A stretch of 64,000 nucleotides of DNA from Heliocidaris erythrogramma. Its lineage: Eukaryota > Echinodermata > Echinoidea > Camarodonta > Echinometridae. This document shows positions 1 through 9,049 of the stretch, piece after piece (the stretch's first letter is position 1; every line of letters starts with the position of its first letter). The translations under genes were made by a program, and so were the position numbers. Under the pieces are notes generated by a model. The model did not search any database, was not told the DNA's origin, and was given only the letters and a program-made list of their open reading frames with translations. Location of the stretch: the NCBI GenBank assembly GCA_025617745.1, contig CM046870.1, positions 9,600,410-9,664,409 of the forward strand, in the 5' to 3' direction.

Positions 1-125
1 CATATGAGAGTTCCTGGGTTCGATCCTCGCTGGGTTATTAGTTCTTACATCCTTGGACAAGATGTTATACCTACAGTGTGCATTTGTCCATCTCCACCCA
101 GGTGTTAAATGGGTACCTTGCAATA
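1..125 (-). repeat. SINE-like dispersed repeat, truncated by window start
   Basis: Contains a tRNA-type B box (GGTTCGATCC near 18-27) followed by a body with CACCCAGGTGTTAAATGGG (about 98-117). The same body motif recurs in the opposite orientation at 28140-28190 and 59280-59330. I set the strand by analogy with those copies, where the tRNA-like segment is at the other end. The similarity is by eye, and the left end is cut off by the window. Confidence 0.5.
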
Positions 126-496
126 GACCGCGTCTGTAATGTATACAACTTTATGCTCATATATTCTCTGAGCACCTAGTGACGAGCTATTCCATGAACC
201 TGCTTTTTATAAATGAGCCTCAATGCTTGGAATCCAGTTTGCATACATTATATGTTGCTATGTCTGGCAAGCCTCCGGCAAGCTTTCAGGTTGTCTAGAA
301 CAACCTTTGTTTGAAAGGTATGCGTAAAAATTTGCATACATAATAATAATTGCAGGGCCCTCAGGAAGAACAGCATTGAAGCTGATGAGGATTCCCTGGG
401 TAAACAAAGAAATTATTATTACCCTGGATTTTGAGATGAGTTTTTACTTCAATGTATGACAGAGTTTCTCAAAATGCAATTTCTCTCCCCAAATAG
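126..496. other. COQ10 intron, 3' part
   Basis: No coding signal is visible. It ends in the acceptor AAATAG at 491-496. The exon(s) encoding the mitochondrial targeting region of COQ10 are not seen here and must lie before the window. Confidence 0.55.
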
Positions 497-689
497 ATAC
501 TCCATGACCGACATGTACGAGGTGGTTGCAAACGTTGAAGACTACAAGGAATTTGTCCCCTGGTGTACCAAGTCTACCATCGTAGCCAGGAAGGCGGGTC
601 ACTTCAAGGCACAGCTAGAGATTGGCTTCCCACCCCTGATAGAGAGATACATGTCCACCGTCACTGTAGCTAAACCTCACCTAGTCAGG
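497..689 (+). CDS. COQ10: COQ10 coenzyme Q-binding protein, internal exon (first visible)
   Basis: This is the first visible exon of a COQ10 homologue, a START/polyketide-cyclase-fold protein. In known family members it binds coenzyme Q at the mitochondrial inner membrane and supports respiratory electron transfer. The 193 nt carry one base of a split codon plus 64 codons. The peptide contains [24 protein letters not shown] and [12 protein letters not shown], which match the conserved N-terminal START region (human COQ10A has the same YSM..MYEVV and EFVPWC pattern). Acceptor AATAG and donor AGG|GTATGT fit. The exon must be entered at phase 1; the ATG at 456 is intronic, so the ORF beginning there is not the gene start. 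The mitochondrial presequence exon lies outside the window. COQ10A and COQ10B cannot be told apart, and invertebrates usually have a single gene. Confidence 0.93.
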
Positions 690-1527
690 GTATGTATGTT
701 CAATTTCAGTTAAATTCAGCTCAACTCATTTCAAGGTTTATTAGAAAATATCATTGCAGCCAAATGGCTGAGCAACAACAATTTAAAAACATGCAAAGAT
801 TACGATACAGTGACACTGAATATAATTTGGCATTATAAATTTTAAAAAATGGTCAGGTTGGAATAAAAGCAGGAATTCTTCTCCTTCATGCTATGGTTTA
901 TATTCCTTTTGTTGAGTATAGAACTTCGAACCTTGAACCATGAAGTGATAAGCCCTTTCAGCAGCTCCTTTAACATGGAGATAAACGTTCTTGTTGGCAC
1001 TTCATAAGGTGATGGTAGACTAGGGCGATGAGAAGTTGGACTGTTCCATGTGGGGTTCACAGCGCAGGAACAGCAGCATATATGCCTGAAAGTTTGAATG
1101 AAGAATGAATAATCCATGAAGTCAAAACAACATTTGATTTAATTTCAGCTAGACCTGTTTCCCTCAGAAATACTCAAAATGCTGTTTCACTGCAAGAATT
1201 GAAGATTAAATGAGTGCATTGGACAATATTTAGTTGTACATGTATATGGTATGTTTGATAAACTGGGATAGTTACACGGTATGGGTATTACATGTATGTA
1301 TTAACATGCACAGGTATGGACTCTCCTGTGTGTAGGGTCTCTATTTATATGTCCCAAAGGGTTGTGCAAAATTCACATGAAAATATAATTTTGTGACGTT
1401 TTTTGGACTATGTGACAGATTTTAATTGATCAGTTGAACCCTCGCATTTGCAAATTGTTGCCCTGGTTACATGTAAATGCATTCTGTACAGGCTTGATAT
1501 TAATGGTTGCCGTTTCTCTCAATCCAG
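690..1527 (+). other. COQ10 intron
   Basis: AT-rich intron with donor GTATGT at 690 and acceptor CAATCCAG ending at 1527. I see no repeats or coding signal in it. Confidence 0.85.
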
Positions 1528-1629
1528 GCTGTATGTACGGATGGAAGGTTATTTAATCACCTTATAACAACATGGAGATTTGGTCCAGGACCCAAGGGAA
1601 AACCAGACACGTGTACAGTAGACTTCTCA
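1528..1629 (+). CDS. COQ10: COQ10 coenzyme Q-binding protein, internal exon
   Basis: This exon has 102 nt, 34 codons, and is phase 0 at both ends (acceptor CAATCCAG|G, donor TCTCA|GTAAGT). The translation begins [18 protein letters not shown] and ends TCTVDFS, continuing directly from the KPHLVR end of the previous exon. The family has the same order (KPH-V-AVCTDG-LFNHL--WRF--G ... TCTVDFS), so the joint needs no frame adjustment. It encodes central beta strands of the START barrel that line the lipid cavity (family knowledge). Confidence 0.94.
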
Positions 1630-2295
1630 GTAAGTATACACTAAGAAGACTAAAAGAAGACCGTACCTCCCCCCCCCCCAAAAAAAAAGGGAAGATATAA
1701 AAGAATGAGTTTTCATGATGATGAAGATAAAGATAAAATTAAAACCAGGAATGGAGTACGAGCAGAAGGAAAAGGAAGGTCAACGAGTTTAATACTAAAT
1801 CTTACCTATTGTCTGTCTAACCTTTTCTAACTTTTTGAATAGCAAATAGTGCATTCGAATGTCCGAAGTAAAAAAAAAAAAATCAGCCTTAAAACTATTG
1901 GGGGGTGGGGGAGGGAGTGGCGTATTCCCTCTAGGAATTTTCCTGCGACAGTCTTGTCTTTTTCAACGCCATGTTCGTGATTAGCAAGCCTGATTCATCC
2001 TGGGTTAAACCCATAATTCCAAAATCCTACATGTTTGTTTATTTTTTAAGATTCTCTAATCATTTTTTAAAGTTGCTTAATATTTATCATCACTTTACAC
2101 TAGGTAAGAACCAGTGGACTCACCCCTCCTCAATCTGTACTGTGAGATATTAGAAATAAACTTGCCTTTGATAGGGTGTCACAGGAAATTATCTTTATAG
2201 TAATAGTTGTTGTGCAATCTATAACTCTGAGAATAAGACGCTGTTCGTAATCTTATTTTCCTATCCTCATTGATTTTTTTCCTTCTACATCACAG
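1630..2295 (+). other. COQ10 intron
   Basis: Intron containing a C11A9 homopolymer pair at 1669-1688, an A-run near 1870-1881 and a G-rich stretch at 1901-1919. The acceptor is CACAG at 2291-2295. Confidence 0.85.
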
Positions 2296-2460
2296 GTGTC
2301 ATTTGAGTTTCGATCGGTGCTCCATTCGCATTTATCGCACATCTTCTTTGACGAAGTGGTGAAGAAAATGGTGAAGGCATTTGAGATGAGAGCGGAAAAG
2401 ATGTATGGCCCGCAAACGAACGTGTCCCGATCCGCTCTCCTCCACAATACTTCCTCTTGA
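2296..2460 (+). CDS. COQ10: COQ10 coenzyme Q-binding protein, terminal exon
   Basis: Terminal exon of 54 codons plus TGA (2458-2460), phase 0 at its start. The peptide starts [20 protein letters not shown] and runs through [13 protein letters not shown] to a short variable tail ending NTSS. This is the C-terminal long helix of the START fold, with the SFEFRS and FFDEVVK signatures typical of COQ10. Together the three exons give 152 residues of the mature domain, close to the full family domain length, so only the N-terminal leader is missing. There are no frameshifts or internal stops. The minus-strand ORF over this exon is a shadow. Confidence 0.95.
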   Translation: MSFEFRSVLHSHLSHIFFDEVVKKMVKAFEMRAEKMYGPQTNVSRSALLHNTSS

Positions 2461-2533
2461 CGAAAACCCAAACCTAGTTAGATGTTTTGTTTTATAGTAA
2501 TCTTATAATTTTTTTGTAGTTAAAAATTGTTTA

Positions 2534-2539
2534 AATAAA
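2534..2539 (+). promoter_or_regulatory. COQ10 polyadenylation signal
   Basis: AATAAA lies 74 bases after the stop codon, followed by the GT/T-containing stretch GAGTCGTCATTGTCACT. It is the first canonical signal downstream of the stop and would give a short 3' UTR of about 90-100 nt. Confidence 0.6.
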
Positions 2540-2559
2540 AGAGTCGTCATTGTCACTAT

Positions 2560-3136
2560 CTGTACGGAAAGAAATCTACAGCAGAAAAGCCACAGAATTC
2601 TCCTATCTTTCTGTTTTTATTATTTTACCTCATTTTTTTTCACTTTGCATTTTAAACTCTTTTTCAGTTATCACTTTTTCTTCCAGATAGGTTTAGTGGC
2701 AATGGCTTGTGTCACCATTATGTTATATATTTTAATTAGATTATTTTCATAATTGTTTTAAATCCACGATACAGTGGACTATTCAATAGATTTTTATTGC
2801 CTGGAAGTATTAAGTACATGATAATGTTCATGTTTTAGTGAACCTAAATTTACTTAGGTACATTTAATTCTGTACTTTCATACAGTGTGTGCACAAAATG
2901 TTATGCAGGTATTATTTTTAATCAAACAAGCTTGAACCATCATTGTAGATGTATTGTAGAACATTAGTCCTTTTTGGTTTTTGGTCAGGAGGTTTAGGGT
3001 TCAAATCACAGCCCAGTGATACCACTGGACATGTTATTTTATCTTCTTTCTTGACTTAAGTGTTTTGATGCTGATTTTGGTTTTCTTCATCAATTGATAT
3101 GTAGGTACTGGATAGGAAGAAATTCTTTTAGTGCCA
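2560..3136. other. Intergenic, no features seen
   Basis: AT-rich sequence downstream of COQ10. I see no ORF, tandem repeat or foldback. A short motif near 2993-3012 (GGGTTCAAATCACAGCCC) resembles a decayed tRNA-type B box, but no further SINE sequence is recognisable around it. Confidence 0.5.
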
Positions 3137-3808
3137 TATGTGACCCGACGCCTCAAAACCTACAATAAGTCGCCAAAATTATTTTTTTTGTTTTATACAT
3201 TTTCTGAAAGTAGAGATTCTCAGCTTTCCAATGGTATATCACTTGCCTAGTTTACTCAATGATAACACCTTTAGATATCACATTTAGAATCGGTATTTAA
3301 CCAACAATCAATAACTCCTATTCAGAGAAAATGGCCATTTAAGTTCGGAACAAAAGAGTGCTAAACCTTCGCTCTCTGTGTGCGCCCAAGTAAAATTGGG
3401 TATTCAAATGGCCATGGCAACCAGTATGAAGGGATTATCAGATTAGGCTGAATTTTGGCAAGCAGCTCCAGGAGGACCTATTCATTACTCACTCCACAAA
3501 TTAATTTAATACCTTTGGAGGTAAAGTAGTAATTTGGCATTGAATGAAAGTATTACAAAAGCTCTCCAAACATTCATTAACTCGACATTTGAAAAAAAGG
3601 AGTCATTCTAAAATGCCCCAAAAACATATTTCTAAGTCGAATTACGACTCACAAACTTGAGACATGATAGAATGATAATGAAACTACCCATTTCTATCAA
3701 AAACAGAAAATCGACTGATCCAAGCAAATTTACTATTTTGGGCTGTTTGCTACATGTACGTTGTGGTCCGTGCGACTTATTGTAGGTTTTGAGGCGGCGG
3801 GTCACATA
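3137..3808. mobile_element. MITE-like DNA element with 33-37 bp TIRs and TA duplication
   Basis: The left end at 3139 reads TGTGACCCGACGCCTCAAAA and the right end at 3806 is its near-perfect reverse complement, with one difference in the first 20 bases. The match continues through CCTACAATAAGTCGC. The bases TA flank both ends (3137-3138 and 3807-3808), as for Tc1/mariner-type target duplications. The interior, about 600 bp, has no long ORF, so this is a non-autonomous element. Autonomous partner unknown. Confidence 0.8.
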
Positions 3809-4442
3809 TATAATGGCTTGGCTTAAGTGTGGATACATGTGTTCTGGGTAATGATAATAAAACACTTTATTCCCTCCATGATTATCATAGTCACAAATTC
3901 ACAATGAAAATTCCTGTAAATACAGATTTCTTTTCATTTTTAGTTGTTCATGAAATGAACATGAGGATATCTGTTTGCATACGTTTATTAAAGTCAAAAT
4001 GCAAATCTCGGGGTTTCTGCTTAAAAAAGCAAAAACCTGGTAAGTATATCTCTTTCTAGATGGCAGTGTACATGTATATGATATGATTTGGTATATATCA
4101 GTTATAGACCGACCTGCAGAATTCATTTCTTTGTTGCTAGATTTTACTAAAGGAAACATACCTTCTTTTAGGTCCAATTAACTTTCTTTTTTTAAAGCAT
4201 ATGAATTTAGCATTTAACCAGAATTGTGTGGGTATGCAGTACCACTCTATGTTATTTATTTTTCTGAAGCATGTGTACACACATAGTACATGTATTAGAA
4301 TACTCCTGCTGAAAAAGACTGAGTTGTAAGGACTCTGTTGTATCATAGGGTCTATTCAGGATGAAAGCATAGTTATACTGAGTATGATAGCGTGCACTAT
4401 TCTTCATTTTCTTATGTTACTTCTGATAGTTCTGTCCAAGAT

Positions 4443-4932
4443 ATATACATGTTAGTGATGTAGATTCTTCTCATTCATCCAGTCGAGATCGAATGATATA
4501 TTAATTGAATCAAGAAGCTGGAAATAAACTCACTTGGAGCGACGTTTCGCCATTTATCAATTGGCTTCCTCGGGCGAATGAAGATCCCGTAGACGGAATG
4601 GCCCTTATAAGGAATCCAGATGGTTTGAACGTGGCATCAAAGAAGCTATCTGGGAACGAGTGGAGGGAACCACACTCAGCAAGAAAGGAGGTCTCTGCTT
4701 CAATATGTCACATGCGTGGGACCGGACCACTCAGAGGATTCCAAGTCGTCTTTCGCGCGCTGGACAAGGTCCAGAGCGCACAGACTCTGCACAATCTCAC
4801 ACTTTATAAGGGCCATTCCATCTACGGGATCTTCATTCGCCCGAGGACGCCAATTGATAATTGGTGAAACGTCGCTCCAAGTGAGTTTAGTTCCAGCTTC
4901 TTGATTTAATTAATATATCATATACATGTTAG
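4443..4932 (+). mobile_element. Penelope-like element remnant with inverted terminal repeats and 13-bp TSD
   Basis: The direct repeat ATATACATGTTAG at 4443-4455 and 4920-4932 looks like a target-site duplication. Inside it, two arms of about 120 bp (4493-4613 and 4797-4919) are inverted copies sharing ACTCACTTGGAGCGACGTTT and GAAGATCCCGTAGA. The left arm is preceded by an extra 37-bp tail (4456-4492). Between the arms, frame 4600-4806 encodes ESRWFERGIKEAIWERVE followed by SHAWDRTTQR, which resembles the extreme C-terminal region of Penelope-like element polyproteins, then a stop at 4807-4809. The reverse transcriptase and most of the GIY-YIG endonuclease are missing, so it cannot be autonomous. 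Terminal repeats in inverted orientation and a variable-length target duplication are known traits of this class. Confidence 0.75.
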
Positions 4933-4956
4933 ATTTGTTAGATGACGGACCTGTTT

Positions 4957-5514
4957 TAAAGGGGCAGTCTACCTGGATTTTGAAGTGGTTTAATTACAGA
5001 AGCAACACAATTGGAAAAGGAAGATCAGTGAAACTTTGAGCAAAATCTGATAAATATTAAGAAAGTTACAGTGGAATCTCACTATAACGAGAACCTTGGG
5101 ACCATGAAAATTACCTTGTTATATCGGGAATCTCTTTATATCAGGCTAAAAACAAAGGAACATAAAGACCTGGGACCATGAAAATTACCTTGTTATATCA
5201 GGAATGTTGTTGTATATGAGGGTAAAAAAACCCCCAAAACATAAAGACCAGGGACCAGCAAAATTAGCTTGTCATATCAAGAATCTCGTTATATCGGAGT
5301 TTTTAAAAAAGAGTTTCCATTGTGTTAAGTTTTTACTTGAAAGATACATGTGTATGTCATGGAGTTTCCAATTTGTGTTTCACTGATTACAACTTCAAAA
5401 ATTCATAACGTTCTCATTTTTCATCAGATTTTGCTGAAACTTTCACCCATCGGTTTGTCTCGTTTTCCTGCTTTTCATTGAAATCATTAATATATCGGGG
5501 TGGACTGTCCCTGA
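4957..5514. mobile_element. Foldback MITE, host copy of a nested pair
   Basis: The ends pair imperfectly (left AAAGGGGCAGTCTACCTGG, right reverse complement CAGGGACAGTCCACCCC). The inner arms pair well: about 5022-5067 against 5405-5450, sharing AAACTTTgAGCAAAATCTGAT. The arms are separated by a second element at 5068-5325. No coding capacity. Confidence 0.65.
5068..5325. mobile_element. Second MITE nested inside the 4957-5514 element
   Basis: The left end ACAGTGGAATCTCACTATAA pairs with the right end, whose reverse complement starts ACACAATGGAAACTC. The interior has three imperfect tandem copies of a unit containing GACCATGAAAATTACCTTGT (about 5100, 5173 and a diverged copy near 5252) and the motif TTGTTATATC. 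It interrupts the arm-to-arm continuity of the outer foldback, so it inserted later. Confidence 0.55.
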
Positions 5515-6242
5515 AGAAAGTCTCTTCATCCAATACATTAGGCCATCATTTTAGGTAGATTGCTCTTGGCAACCTCAAAACCTTTTCAGAAGTTTGTCCA
5601 TCATAGCAACACCATCCAAATGTTTGATTGACAGCTGATTAAAATGTCTTATTATGTTAGCAAGGAGCAGCAAGTATTATAATGAATGCAATATGAAAAA
5701 ATAGTATATTGCTAAGTTGAATTTCCTCATGTAGGAAGAGAAAGGACTTATTTTTTGCAGTTGCGTTTTACATGTGCTATGCCAGGTATAGTAAGGGATT
5801 GTATGTCAATACCAATTTGCATATTGCATGTTCATTTGGCTGAAATCTTTATATTTTCATTTCAGTTGAAAGAAACTCATGTGTCATGATTATGAAAGGA
5901 TAAGCTGGGATTTATCATCTTGATTTGTGTAAATACATCTTGAACAGGTGTAACTCTAGGCAAAAAGCATGTCAGAGGATTGCCTGTCATACCAACAACT
6001 GAAGTATGCAACCTGCATGCAGACCTATGAATAACAATAGCATGGAACAAAGTGAATGCCAAAGCTCATGTCAGGAATATAGTAGGGAAAAGAATCATCC
6101 AGAAATTTAAATTACTAGTACATTTGTGAACTTGCATATAAACCTGCTGACAAATGTATTTTCGAAAACCCAAATCCAGAGAAAAATGCAGGGAGGAGGT
6201 TGTAGGTTTAGGCATAGTTGGAACACATTGAATAAGCAAGTT
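5515..6242. other. Intergenic, no features seen
   Basis: AT-rich sequence with no repeat, foldback or conserved coding signal. A minus-strand ORF at 5877-6062 has no recognisable motif. Confidence 0.5.
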
Positions 6243-6394
6243 CAGGGCCCTGTTTCATAAAATTTGTTATCGATAGCAACATGACCCATTTCTATGACAG
6301 ATTTGCTCTCAGCCAATCAGCTGCAGGTATTTCAGTAGCTTATAACCGTTATTGTAACTTGTTATTGATAACAATTTTCATGAAACAGGGCCCT
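6243..6394. mobile_element. GGGCCC-type palindromic MITE, copy 1
   Basis: A 152-bp foldback. The left end CAGGGCCCTGTTTCATAAAA and the right end TTTCATGAAACAGGGCCCTG are inverted repeats. Inner arms also pair (TTGTTATCgATAgCAAC against GTTATTGATAACAA). The middle has TCAGCCAATCAG. A second copy, inverted, is at 18203-18354. Confidence 0.75.
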
Positions 6395-9049
6395 GAGGTA
6401 CGTATAGACTGTCCATGAGCAAAGAAAGGTTATTTGTACCACAAGTAAAACCCAATGAGAAAGAGATACTGGATACATGCTCGTGAAAGCGATGTAATCA
6501 GTATTCATTCATGCACCAGCACTGAATTCCATGAAACAACAGGTGGAAATAATCTTTTCAAGATGGAAAAGAAAAGCTTTGCAATGAAGCACCTCGACCA
6601 CTTCGGGAGTCCTTATTTTAAAATGGACACAGTGGGCCCTCTCCACATTTTGAAAGGTCTGTGCCTCTGTGGATATTTAGGGTCTTTTGGACCCTGTGCT
6701 TACTATGAACTGGACTAGTAATGACTCAATTATAGCTTGAAGAGGTACTTTGCAGCCTGTGTTTGAAAGAGTATACTTCCTGTGTTATTTGGCTTGGAGT
6801 TTGCATGGTGCAGGAGCGCCCCTCATTTTGGTAAATTACAATCTTAGGGCTGCTTAGTTGCATTTTGAATGAGGTTATCCGCGATAACCATTAACATGTG
6901 CATGTATGAATGGGAACATGGTTGGAGGACTCGTCTTCAGCACTGCTAATTGGCTGTTGTCTATTCATTCAGTCATAGACCCAAGCCTATGGGAATGTGT
7001 CACATTCACTGTGCAATAGTCAAAAACAGACAAAATTGCTCTAGCAAGATTTAATTTTCTTAAAATTTGCTAGATTACCTGATTTAGGGAGTCCTTTTAT
7101 GTTACAAATTTGGGATTTCAGAGATGAAAGTGAAATGAAATTTCAAATAATCATTTTCATCTCGTGTACAAATGATCTAGACAGGACCAATCCCCGCTAG
7201 TACACACAAAACCTATTGAAGCCTGTTTACCCATTAAAGCATGTGTACGTTTATTCATTGAAACTTTTTATAAGCTTTCAATACACTAAAAGAATTATAA
7301 TATTAACTACATCAAGACAGATCAAGTATTGCTGAACAAGTATTATGCAAGTATTATTTCAGCAAATCATTGATAGTTGCTAATTTGATGATGGGCACGA
7401 CGGCAGGTGGTTAGCTTCACTCTATGCAGTTGTACATTTTTTCCTCGTATGCTGCTGCTGCATGACAAGAACTACTAGGTAGATATTTTTTCAGCCTGTT
7501 TTATCTGCTTTTATTGAACATGTGTATATAAGAGACCTTTATAGAAGTATATTCTCTAATATTACATAGATATTAAATCATGTGTGGTATTTATGAATAT
7601 GAACATTTTATGTGTTATAACTGTTTTATTTTGTTGTTTCCTGATGTAAGTGGTATTGGTGCTCCGATGTACATGTATGCTTTGGCTACAATTTTTCCAG
7701 ACTTTCCTTTGTCAAGGATGTAGGTAGCGTCTTGGTTTTTAATTGCTTTGTCAGACGGGCCAGAAATATTTCTGAAATTACATTGCGAGCCACAGAGTAT
7801 GACACATACAGTACATACATGTACACAGGTGTATACAGGACTTACCCGAATGTTAATGGTCTGGTTTCTCAATTCTGTGAGCGAACAATAAAATTGACAC
7901 TATAATGTGAAAATGTAATATTTAGATAATATAAGAATTACAAAGAATTCATCTCACTGACCGAAAATAAGGGGGGGGGGGGAGGGGAGTGCCCCAATAT
8001 CAGCTAAGTTTAATATTCTCAATGGAGGGGGCTGCATGCAGCCCCCAGCCCTTGCCTCGGTACTAGCATACATGTACATTGTACATACCCGTTTGGCCTA
8101 AGGATGGTGGAACAAGTTTGAAATACCCTTCCCCGTTTTATATCATAAATAGTTCTTTTCTTTATTTTTGTCCTTGTCCTTGATGTGGTAGGACGGTAAA
8201 TATGCTATTTGCGAATGAGCAAAGCGAGGGACTCAATTTTTTGAAATACATATTGTACCCACATATTGCATAAAACATTTAAGTACAGGGGATATGGGGT
8301 CAGGGTAAGAGTGGCAATTTTGTTTTTGGTGAGGTTTAGGGTTAGCCATAGTGTTTGTTCCATTGATGAAGTAAAAAATTTGGTTATTGGATGAAATTGA
8401 CTACTGAGCAATATTAGCTAAGCAGGCGTTATACAACCGTTGTTCTTTTATCATTATCTTCCTCAACATAACCCATTGTTATTATCTCTTCTACCACCCA
8501 TATGATTATTGCTATCATTGTCATCGACCTCTTCCATCACCGTCATCAGCATCACCTCCACCAATCACAATCATCTTCATCATTATGTATCATTACTATC
8601 ATCACCGGCATCTTTACCTGGGACGGATCCAGCATTTGCAAAAGAGTAGGCCTAAATCTCAGAAAATTTTCTGACAAAGCAAAAACACACACAAGGTAAT
8701 CAGATTTTTTGGGTCCTGTTTTCCTCAAATACTTTGTGACAAGCAAAAATAAAATGGTCATGACATGCTCTTTGGGTCTCTGTGTGCTTCAAAATTCTCA
8801 ACAGGAAAAAAGAAGTGGGAGGGGGGGGGGGGAGCACAATTTACACTTTTGTTTCAAAAGTTTCATCACCATCATCATTCTCCTAACCATCGCCATGATC
8901 ATCATCACCACCACTAACACCATCCAAAAAGTACCAGTCCACAAAAGAACAAAAACACCAATCAGTCGGTTTTATCCATTCTTAGTGATTCCATTTTTAA
9001 TTCAGATTTGACCATGGCACACAAATCTCCATTCAACCATGGTCTATCT
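6395..9049. other. Intergenic between the convergent COQ10 and RBMS genes
   Basis: No conserved coding signal. It contains a G12 run (7971-7982), a perfect 20-bp palindrome (8027-8046), a degenerate telomere-like patch (about 8285-8350), ATC-type low complexity (8505-8605 and 8865-8930) and a second G12 run (8821-8832). The segment 8618-8832 starts GGGACGGATCCAGCATTTGC and resembles 39056-39096 (GGGCAGATCCAGGATTTTGG followed by a G-run), so the two may be one repeat family. Confidence 0.45.

Noticed and set aside
10-40. Intact tRNA gene at the window start
   Set aside because: Only a B-box-like motif is present; there is no cloverleaf and the flank matches a SINE-like repeat.
456-496. ATG at 456 as the COQ10 start
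   Set aside because: The peptide before residue YSM is intron: an acceptor lies at 496, and the family needs a mitochondrial leader exon that is not here.
2253-2471. 72-residue minus-strand ORF
   Set aside because: Shadow of the COQ10 terminal exon.
4505-4867. 120-residue plus-strand ORF inside the Penelope-like remnant
   Set aside because: It is in a different frame from the recognisable polyprotein tail (4600-4806) and crosses both inverted arms.
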